From: Phycisphaerales bacterium
Lineage (GTDB): Bacteria > Planctomycetota > Phycisphaerae > Phycisphaerales > UBA1924
Reading direction: 5' to 3'
Assembly: GCA_028279375.1 (NCBI GenBank)
Contig: JANQNW010000003.1
Coordinates: 1 to 64,000, forward strand
Length of the DNA: 64,000 nucleotides
Both the position numbers and the translations under genes were made by a program. Within the stretch, counting starts at the first letter, position 1. The number at the start of each line of letters is the position of its first letter. The notes under the pieces were generated by a model, which did not search any database, was not told the DNA's origin, and saw nothing but the letters and a program-made list of their open reading frames with translations. Positions 57,530 to 64,000 of this stretch are shown here, in pieces.

Positions 57530-59338
57530 TCAGGCCGCTTCGAGCATGCCGGTCATTTCGGGGATCGTGAGGCGCTCGCCCGCGCGGAGACGGGTCACGA
57601 GCGTCGCGACGCGCCTGGCGAACGCGCCGGACTGGGCGCCGGAAGACGCGATGAGGTCGTCGAGAAGGCCGGCGCGCTCCACGGCCACCAGCACGTCGTG
57701 CAGCACGTCGTAAGACAGCACTGCGTCAAGGCCTGAGATGCCGTCGCTCGTGACGGCCTTGAGAACGGTTGAGACCGCCTTGGCGATGGCCTCCGGCGCC
57801 TTCGGGTTTGCGCCTTCCGGCGTGAAGTCCTCGAGGACGCCGCTGGCGAGCACCGCGGCGACGACAGATTCGAGTCGCTCGGATCGCACCAGCGCCTTGA
57901 GGATGCCGCCCTGTTTGCCCGCGCCGGATTGCGCGATCACGTCAACGATCAGCGGGATGACGGCGGCGGCGATCTTCCGGTGTTTCGTCTTCGAGAAGAG
58001 CCACTCGGGGTGACTGGCGACGGCGCCGAGAGCCGCCGAGACGATCTCTTCGATCTCGGCGCGGGAGACATCGAACTTCCACTTCGCCGGCTTGTTCGGC
58101 GCCGGTTTCTCGACGAGCGCGTGCAACACGCTTGATGAGAGCTCGACCGCGAGCGACTTCTGGCCGGCGGACAGGGATTTGAGAACGAGCGGGCTAAGGT
58201 CGTTGATCCCGTGCTTGAGAACGAGGTACGAAACATTGGCGAGAAGCTCTGGGTCAAAGAGGTTCTCTTTGTTCGGATACAACTCGTGGAGCCCGGTCAC
58301 GATGTTGCGGAGCCATGTGTTGACGGGCTGGCTCGACGTGCTGATGAGGTCGGGATGCTGCGCCACGACCTGAAGCGAGGCGTGGATCAGGTTGCTGAGT
58401 CCGTCGGTGGAGGCGATGCGGCGGAGGCCTGCGGCGAGGTCGACACCGACCTCGTCGTCATCGAGCAGGAGATCGATGAAGGCGGTACCGACGCCGGTGA
58501 CGAGCGCCTGCCGTGACTTGTCCTCGAAGCCGAGCGCCTCGGGATTCTCGACGAGCGAGCGACCCGCTCCCTCAAGCACGCTTCGCAGCACGATGGAGCC
58601 GAACTTCTTGAGCCGGTCCTCCGCCTCGAAGACGTCCGGGCCCTCGAGTTTCTTGACGCGCTCGGCGAGATCGGACGCGATGCCCGTGACCGCGGTGCGA
58701 ACGAAGTTCGACTTGTCTTCGGCGTCATCGGTGTCGTCGGAGAAGAGTTCGGGATTCGCGTTGATCGCCTCGACGCCGGCGGTGAAGAGCGCGATGACGA
58801 TTGAATCCCAGCGCGCCTCGTCGAACTCGACGTCGTCAAGCCCCTTCAGGAACGAGTGCAGCGTCTTGCCGGTGGTGGAGTCGGTGGAGACTGCGCCCGG
58901 CACATGGACGAAGTAGTCAACGGCGATGCCGACAAGCGTTCCCGCGACGCGCTGGAGCGGGCTTGGCATCGGGTCTCCGCTTTCCCACTGGCGGATCATC
59001 GCCAAACCGGCGCGCTCACGCGCAGGCAATGCGAGCGGTTTGACGACGCCGCGCGCCATGTAGTCGAAGTACACAGCGACGATGCGGTCGGGATCGCGCG
59101 AGATCAGCGCGGGCTGGAAGACCGTATCGAAGGCGATTCGGGCGCGCGAGCCGGCTGGTTCGGCGGATGCGCTGAGCAGCGCAGCTTCAGCAGTCGTGCG
59201 CGGGCTGTTCAGCGTCGCGGGAAGCGGGAACGCGATCTCTTCACGGATTGTGTTTTCGACATAGATCGTTCGACCAGCTTTGGCGAGCTTCACGCCTGCC
59301 TGGATTGCAAAGAGAATCAGATCTGCGGTGCCCAGCAT
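57530..59338 (-). CDS. 602-aa helical-repeat protein of unknown function
   Basis: 602 aa. An N-terminal hydrophobic helix (MLGTADLILFAIQAGVKLAK) may anchor it; then predicted helical repeats whose turns carry an (N/H)P(E/D) motif: INANPELFS (about 192-200), LVENPEALG (262-270), VAQHPDLIS (325-333) and VASHPEWLF (440-448). The style is HEAT/ARM-like but I recognise no family. ATG 59338 has GAGGAG 10 nt upstream and opens the run 59338 to 54069 of four closely spaced genes (gaps of 22 nt, a 4-nt overlap, and 104 nt). Upstream, 397 nt separate it from the next gene, so the promoter should be there. Confidence 0.75.
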   Translation of the reverse strand: MLGTADLILFAIQAGVKLAKAGRTIYVENTIREEIAFPLPATLNSPRTTAEAALLSASAEPAGSRARIAFDTVFQPALISRDPDRIVAVYFDYMARGVVKPLALPARERAGLAMIRQWESGDPMPSPLQRVAGTLVGIAVDYFVHVPGAVSTDSTTGKTLHSFLKGLDDVEFDEARWDSIVIALFTAGVEAINANPELFSDDTDDAEDKSNFVRTAVTGIASDLAERVKKLEGPDVFEAEDRLKKFGSIVLRSVLEGAGRSLVENPEALGFEDKSRQALVTGVGTAFIDLLLDDDEVGVDLAAGLRRIASTDGLSNLIHASLQVVAQHPDLISTSSQPVNTWLRNIVTGLHELYPNKENLFDPELLANVSYLVLKHGINDLSPLVLKSLSAGQKSLAVELSSSVLHALVEKPAPNKPAKWKFDVSRAEIEEIVSAALGAVASHPEWLFSKTKHRKIAAAVIPLIVDVIAQSGAGKQGGILKALVRSERLESVVAAVLASGVLEDFTPEGANPKAPEAIAKAVSTVLKAVTSDGISGLDAVLSYDVLHDVLVAVERAGLLDDLIASSGAQSGAFARRVATLVTRLRAGERLTIPEMTGMLEAA

Positions 59339-59735
59339 GGCGTAGTCTCCTCTGCCCGGCGGTGATACCCACGGACACTTCATTCCGTTGATGCACGATA
59401 CCACCGAGTGAGTTCAGAACATCATTCTGCGCAGTCTCAATCAACAACCGCATAAGCGCATCAAGGTCGTGGCGCAACGTCAAATCCCGCATGAATTGTC
59501 CTTCGTCTGCTGATGTAGGGGATGCCTAGGTGGGGTCTGGGCAGTCGTGCAAGAGACAATGGCGCGCTTACCGATGGGCCTGTTGGTTGGCCGCAGTCGT
59601 CATAACTCACAGACGTTGTCGTCAACCTCTACAAGAGAGACTGGATTGCACTGGGGGCGGCATTGCTCAACACTCGATTCAGTTACGCCGGGTCAAGCGC
59701 GATTCGTGAGCGCTCCTGCGTTGTGGCATCACGCG
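59339..59735. other. Gene-free gap upstream of the helical-repeat operon
   Basis: About 400 nt. No supported gene: the open frame at 59547-60089 is antisense to the 114-aa gene and reads as Arg/His-rich sequence. The gap holds AGGGGATGCCTAGG (59517-59530), a copy of the motif found in the SYLF leader, and probably the promoter of the minus-strand operon. Confidence 0.45.
59518..59530 (+). repeat. GGGGAT(A/G)CCTAGG motif, copy upstream of the helical-repeat operon
   Basis: GGGGATGCCTAGG, differing in one base from 26121-26133 and preceded by A, thus also an AGGGGAT element. It lies about 180 nt upstream of ATG 59338 of the minus-strand gene. Confidence 0.45.
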
Positions 59736-60080
59736 TCACTCGTCCTCCGAGAAGAACGACTCGTCTTCGCCGAGTTCTCCCGGATCGGGGCCGCGCGCGA
59801 TGAAGGTGACGGACTTCTTGAGGCGCGCGGTGTCGGGATGCACCTGCAAGCTGTACAGGTCGCCGTCGGCGGCCTTCACGCCGACGTACCGAATCCCGTT
59901 GAAGACCATCTCCTTGCGCGGCGGCGACACACCCGGCACGTGCATGACCACTCCTTCGAGGGTCCAGAAGAAGAGCATTTTCGCCCGGATCTGATCGCCC
60001 GGGCGCACGGCCGTCACGCCGTCGTGGTACTGCACCGCCAGGTTCGCGCCTCGTCCCAGCACCTGCTGGTCACTGTCCAT
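59736..60080 (-). CDS. Small hypothetical protein
   Basis: 114 aa, no recognised domain. It reads as a mixed alpha/beta soluble protein (LAVQYHDGVTAVRPGDQIRAKM, FFWTLEGVVMHVPGVSPPRKEM, GIRYVGVKAADGDLYSLQVHPD) with an acidic C-terminus (GEDESFFSEDE). ATG 60080 has GGAG about 10 nt upstream. It lies 92 nt after the S41 protease gene on the same strand and may be co-transcribed. Confidence 0.65.
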   Translation of the reverse strand: MDSDQQVLGRGANLAVQYHDGVTAVRPGDQIRAKMLFFWTLEGVVMHVPGVSPPRKEMVFNGIRYVGVKAADGDLYSLQVHPDTARLKKSVTFIARGPDPGELGEDESFFSEDE

Positions 60081-60172
60081 CGGGCGTGATCTCCATGGCG
60101 GCGCCGGACCGGAAGAGAGTGGTGACCAATCCGGGATACCTCAAACAATCACTCGCTCCGCCAATGCGCACA

Positions 60173-63100
60173 TTAGCGGATTGCGCGTGCATCCGTCCCC
60201 GAGTCAATCTGGTCGAGCAGGTCGCGCACCGCGGCTTCGAGCTGACGATCACGCCCGGCGACCTCGTCGGTCGGGGTTTGCTCAACGGGCACGTCGGGCT
60301 CAGCTCCGTACACGTCCATATCCCGCCCGTCCGCGAGGTACCAACCTCGGAACGGCCGACGGATGAACGTGCCGTCGATGAGTGTGAAGCCACCGGTGGA
60401 GATCACGGCGCCGAACGTCGTTGTCCCGATGAGGCGGCCTCGGCCTGTGGTCTTGATCGAGTGCGCGAAGATCTCAGCGTTTGAGAAGGAGTGTTGATTG
60501 ATGAGCACGTTGATCGGTCGCGTCCACCCGTAGATCAATCGGCGGTCGCGAGGATAACTGTCGAGTTGGACCTCGGCGGGGTCGGCGCCGCGCGGGATCG
60601 TGTACGCGTGGCGCGGGGCCGTCAGGCTTGCGAGGAGGATGTCGGTTGTGAAACCGCCGCCGTTGTCGCGGACATCGATGACGAGACCTTCGCGCCCGTT
60701 GGCGGCGGCGTAGAGGTCACGCTCGAAGTCGCGGACGCTTGGCATGCTCATGCCTCGGATGTGGAGGTAGCCCAGTCGGCCCTTGCTGAGGCGTTCGACC
60801 TCGGCGCGCCGGCGGATGACCTCGTCGTCGTATCTGAGGTTGTTCTCGTCGTCGTAGCTCTGCGGCGTGACAAGCACGATCGCTTCCTTACCCGCGCGGT
60901 CCAGCGTCAGGAGCGTCTCGGCGCCTGACAAACCGGTCATCGCCGCGTTGAAATCAATCAGCGCGCCATCGCGCACGAGCGGGGCGCCGTTGACCGCGAC
61001 GATCGTGTCGCCCGCGAGCAGGCCCGCTTCTTCCTTCGCGCTGGGACCCTTGTCCAGAACACGGGTCACTCGGAAGCCGGTTTCGGCGGCTTCGAGGTCA
61101 GCGCCGAGGTATCCGGTCCTGACATCATCTGCTGAGTATCCACCGCCGCCGCGGATGCCAGTGTGGCTGCCGTTCACTTCGCCGAGGAGGAGGGTGAAGA
61201 CGGCGTTGAACTCGGCGCTGGTGCGCGCGCGCTCAGCCAGCGGCAAATACCGATCAACCAACGCGTCCCAATCAAGTCCCTTGAGGTTGTAGAACGACGC
61301 GCCAAACGTTCGTGCGCCCTCGAGGAACTTCTGGCGCTGTTCGGCCTTCCTCACGATGCGAACCTCAGCGGAGATGGGGTAGGTCGTCGCCTCGCCGCCG
61401 GTCGGAGGCGCGCTCTTGACCTGCCCGCCCTGGAGCGCCGCGACGGCGTCGCCGGTCAGCGAGACTTTGACGCCGCCGGTGGAGCCGGTCATGACGGTCT
61501 TTCGTTCGGCGCCGTCGAACTTGATTGAGTGGAGCACGTCTTCGTCGTCGGCGGACGAGCTGAATACGATCCGCTCGCCACCGGGGGTGAGCGCGAGGTC
61601 GCCTTCCGAGCCCGGAAGGGAGGTCACGCGACGCACCCGAAGCCACGCGTCGCCGGCGTCGAAGGTCATCGACTCGCGATCGTCGTCGGCATCTGCGTCC
61701 GCGTCCTGCTCTTCACCTGTCGAGGCCACGGGATCAAGGGGCTTGCGCGTCTTCGCCGCCTCCGCCGCTTCTCGGAAGTACTCAGCCAGCTCGTAGGGCT
61801 GCATGTCTTCGAGCGCCTTGTCGAGGTAGACACGGTGGACGTCGTAATCCCAGTTCTGCCCGGCCCGGTCGGACAGGAACACCAGGACCTTCCCGTCCGC
61901 GCTGACGCGCGGCGCCGTGTCGATGTCTGGGTGCTGGGTGAGGTTGATCGCGGCATCCGCGCTTTCGGCCTCCAGGTCGAGCAGCCAGATGTCAGAGTTG
62001 AAGTCCAGGTCATTGCGCGCGTACACGATGTGGCGCGAATCCGGCATCCACTGAACCTCGGGCGCGGACCATCCTCTGAAGATCACGCGCTCGGCGCCGC
62101 TCTCGATGTCGAAATGAACCAGATCGCCGAGCCCGCGAACGAACAGCAGCGAACGCCCGTCGGGTGCGGGGCTTGGGGCCGAGTCCCAGGTCTCGGCGAG
62201 GATGACTGGCTCAATCGCGAACGTCAGCGCGCTGGCCCATCGTTCGCCGTTCCTGTTGGGCTCGGCCTTGTCCTCATCCTCCTCGCCATCCTTGCCGGCG
62301 TCATCAGGCTCGGTCGCGTCCGCTTCGTCCTCGGAGTCAGCCTCTTCTTCGTCCTCCTTCACCGGCGCGCCCGCGAGATCCTCGCGCGAAAGCGCGACAC
62401 TGGCGGCGTAGATCGACCCAAGCGATTCCTCGCTGTCGGCGACAAAGTAGAGGAGCGCGCCGTCAGGCGACCACGCAACTTTCGATTCATTCCACGGCGA
62501 GTTTGTGATCCGGCGTGTTGGCTGGTCTTCGTCGGTTGAGCGCAGCCAGATCTCGCCCCGGGCGACGATGGCGACTGCGTCACCCGAGGGGTGCCATGCA
62601 AACTCGCTTGCCTGGCGAGAGACGTCGATGACCTCGTGTTCCGAGACATCGTCATCGGCTGAGGCCACTGCGTTGACAGCGACCGGTCGCGCCCCACGTC
62701 TTGTGAGATCGAGCGTGTAGAGCGTATCCCAGACCACGAATGCGGCCTTGCTTCCGTCCGCGCTGACCGTGAGGTGATGGGCGCCGTGGCCAATGCTTGC
62801 CTCATCATTCGGGGCGAAACGCGTGAGTTGTGTGAGCGCCCCCCGGTCGGCGTCTGTCGCGCCGGGCGCCAGTCGGTAGACGTTGTTCTGTCCGTCACGG
62901 CTCGAGAGAAAGACGACCGAGCCATTCGGAAGCTCGTAGCCGGACCAATCGCTGCCCGCGTCTGTGGTCAGCTGGGTGAAGGCGCCTCCGGCGTCCATTC
63001 GCCACACGTCGGTGGACCCCGGGCCCCGGTAGGCGGGGCGGTTGGGGATGCCAAACCCGCGCGTGAACACCATCCCACCGTCGCGTGTCGGGATGGGATC

Positions 63101-63586
63101 GGCGCCGAATGCATCGGTGATCCGCTCGATCGGACCACCGTCGAGGGGCGCCCGGTACATGCGCGCATGGCGGAAAACACTTGGCTCGAGTCTGCCGCTG
63201 AACAGCAGGCCGTCGCCGTCCGCAGCGAACGCGCTGAGGGACTGCTCGCGATCCCACTCAACGACCCGCCTGGGGCTGCCTGCGATGAGCGCGGGCGGGG
63301 CGCCGCGCAACTCAACGGTGTAGAGGTTTCGCGCCCCGTCGCGGTTGGATTCGAACGCGAGCATCGAGCCATCGGGGCTGAAGGCGCTGCGGCGTTCATC
63401 GGCGGGGTGGCTCGTGAGTCGGGTCGCGACACCACCTTCTGCTGAGACGGCCCAGATGTCGCCCGCCCAGGTGAACGCGACGATCGAACCGTCAGGGCTG
63501 AGGGCCGGTTCGCGAGGGAGTTCCACGGTGTCAGCCACCGCATCCATGGCGCTGAATGCGAGAAGCAGGCCGATCACTGATTTCAT
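60173..63586 (-). CDS. Tricorn-like S41 peptidase
   Basis: About 1137 aa with signal peptide (MKSVIGLLLAFSAMDAVA). Domain order: N-terminal PD40/WD40 propeller (ALSPDGSIVAFTWAGDIWAV, FSPDGSMLAFESNRDG), a second propeller (WSPDGALLYFVADSEE, SADGKVLVFLSDRAGQNW), a core with PDZ-like domain (YLGADLEAAETGFRVTRVLD, GDTIVAVNGAPLV), and the S41 peptidase domain (LGYLHIRGMSM, VIDVRDNGGGFTTDILL, and the nucleophile Ser in INQHSFSNAEIFA). This is the tricorn protease plan, here exported. Two acidic low-complexity loops interrupt the propellers (around residues 425-465 and 650). Tricorn enzymes degrade peptides of 6-12 residues. ATG 63595 is an alternative start. Confidence 0.9.
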   Translation of the reverse strand: MKSVIGLLLAFSAMDAVADTVELPREPALSPDGSIVAFTWAGDIWAVSAEGGVATRLTSHPADERRSAFSPDGSMLAFESNRDGARNLYTVELRGAPPALIAGSPRRVVEWDREQSLSAFAADGDGLLFSGRLEPSVFRHARMYRAPLDGGPIERITDAFGADPIPTRDGGMVFTRGFGIPNRPAYRGPGSTDVWRMDAGGAFTQLTTDAGSDWSGYELPNGSVVFLSSRDGQNNVYRLAPGATDADRGALTQLTRFAPNDEASIGHGAHHLTVSADGSKAAFVVWDTLYTLDLTRRGARPVAVNAVASADDDVSEHEVIDVSRQASEFAWHPSGDAVAIVARGEIWLRSTDEDQPTRRITNSPWNESKVAWSPDGALLYFVADSEESLGSIYAASVALSREDLAGAPVKEDEEEADSEDEADATEPDDAGKDGEEDEDKAEPNRNGERWASALTFAIEPVILAETWDSAPSPAPDGRSLLFVRGLGDLVHFDIESGAERVIFRGWSAPEVQWMPDSRHIVYARNDLDFNSDIWLLDLEAESADAAINLTQHPDIDTAPRVSADGKVLVFLSDRAGQNWDYDVHRVYLDKALEDMQPYELAEYFREAAEAAKTRKPLDPVASTGEEQDADADADDDRESMTFDAGDAWLRVRRVTSLPGSEGDLALTPGGERIVFSSSADDEDVLHSIKFDGAERKTVMTGSTGGVKVSLTGDAVAALQGGQVKSAPPTGGEATTYPISAEVRIVRKAEQRQKFLEGARTFGASFYNLKGLDWDALVDRYLPLAERARTSAEFNAVFTLLLGEVNGSHTGIRGGGGYSADDVRTGYLGADLEAAETGFRVTRVLDKGPSAKEEAGLLAGDTIVAVNGAPLVRDGALIDFNAAMTGLSGAETLLTLDRAGKEAIVLVTPQSYDDENNLRYDDEVIRRRAEVERLSKGRLGYLHIRGMSMPSVRDFERDLYAAANGREGLVIDVRDNGGGFTTDILLASLTAPRHAYTIPRGADPAEVQLDSYPRDRRLIYGWTRPINVLINQHSFSNAEIFAHSIKTTGRGRLIGTTTFGAVISTGGFTLIDGTFIRRPFRGWYLADGRDMDVYGAEPDVPVEQTPTDEVAGRDRQLEAAVRDLLDQIDSGTDARAIR

Positions 63587-63595
63587 TCGTGTCAT

Positions 63596-64000
63596 CTCTT
63601 GTGGGACTCCTCTTGTTCTCGTTGCCCTGTTCTTCCGCCTGGGGACTCAAGTTCTCTCGCCTGACAGTCTGAGTCAATGTCCTGAACGTCAACAATCCAA
63701 CCCTGAACTTCCCGGTGGGTTGCGAGCGGATCGTCGGGACTGACCCGGGCGAGATCATCCCAGGCAAGGGGAATCATGGCTCAGTCATAGGCAGCCCGGG
63801 GGTCGCCAGGGGGCGGCTCTCTGGATTTGCAGATCCAGGCACGTGGGCGCCAGATCGGGCGCCCGAGCCGGGTCACCCCGCGAATTCCTCGCGGAGGCAG
63901 TCGCCCGCTTCGGCCCCTTGTTTTGCGCTCTGACCGGCTCTGAGAAGCACAATCAGCGAACAACCCCGCGGGTTTCTGTCGAGCCTGACAAGAGCCGGAA
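63596..64000. other. Gene-free region at the right end of the window
   Basis: About 400 nt with no supported gene. Small inverted repeats are present (CTGGAT...ATCCAG near 63820-63837; CGGGCGCCCG near 63856; CCGCGA...TCGCGG near 63878-63895), but no tRNA shape or known RNA was recognised. It should contain the promoter of the minus-strand protease gene. Confidence 0.4.

Noticed and set aside
59547-60089. 180-aa plus-strand frame
   Set aside because: Antisense to the 114-aa gene, which has a better start and ordinary composition.

Overview
The window looks like a chromosomal segment of a high-GC planctomycete, most likely of the class Phycisphaerae. Several independent features point there. 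Four secreted proteins end in a short pair of dockerin/EF-hand-like repeats (D-x-N-x-D-G...DLAxLLxxWG). Two proteins carry a PEP-CTERM-like tail (P-A-P or P-L-P-G, hydrophobic stretch, RRRR). Three large membrane Ser/Thr kinases are present, one facing a TIGR02999-like ECF sigma factor. One membrane protein has the CxxCxYxLxG...CPxC zinc-ribbon motif common in planctomycetes. No rRNA, tRNA, CRISPR array, prophage or transposase was recognised. The taxonomic call is inference from protein style, not from a marker gene.

Layout. 1-5.4 kb: two tandem, translationally coupled secreted beta-propeller-like/dockerin proteins. 5.4-10.9 kb: a divergent pair of paralogous PD40-propeller Ser/Thr kinases. 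11.1-12.7 kb: two choice-of-anchor-E-like, PEP-CTERM-like secreted proteins. 12.9-16.1 kb: malate dehydrogenase and a convergent FG-GAP/dockerin protein. 16.3-20.0 kb: a minus-strand group (DinB-like, esterase, AraC regulator, methyltransferase, cupin). 20.4-24.4 kb: TPR kinase divergent from an ECF sigma factor, with a 0.7 kb gene-free gap. 24.4-33.3 kb: plus-strand housekeeping and metabolic run (ComM/YifB, SYLF lipoprotein, C-N hydrolase, MOSC, PLP decarboxylase, malic enzyme, GlxA-like regulator, YHS-PfpI fusion). 33.2-36.7 kb: two genes (zinc-ribbon membrane protein, M28 peptidase) framed by a 148-bp direct repeat and separated by a third copy of the same terminator. 36.9-41.1 kb: FG-GAP/dockerin protein, TPR lipoprotein, glutamate dehydrogenase. 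41.2-49.4 kb: pgsA-pgpA facing away from nuoJKLMN. 49.4-53.3 kb: two membrane proteins, pheA, a DUF1801 protein with a histone-H1-like tail. 53.3-59.3 kb: a minus-strand run with a methyltransferase, two different GxSxG/HSAG alpha/beta hydrolases, a lipoprotein and a 602-aa helical-repeat protein. 59.7-63.6 kb: a small unknown protein and a tricorn-like S41 protease.

How the genes work together. Central carbon and nitrogen functions are well represented (malate dehydrogenase, malic enzyme, glutamate dehydrogenase, chorismate mutase-prephenate dehydratase, the membrane arm of complex I, phosphatidylglycerol synthesis). The accessory part is dominated by exported proteins (propeller/dockerin, FG-GAP/dockerin, PEP-CTERM-like, lipoproteins) and by Ser/Thr kinase and ECF sigma signalling.

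The observations most worth a second look are the terminator-flanked cassette at 33.2-36.7 kb, the uncharacterised hydrolase/lipoprotein/helical-repeat operon at 54-59.3 kb, a recurrent AGGGGAT element that is a perfect palindrome at two gene ends, a set of -10-like hexamers only 6-7 nt from start codons (apparent leaderless mRNAs), and the large insert in NuoJ.
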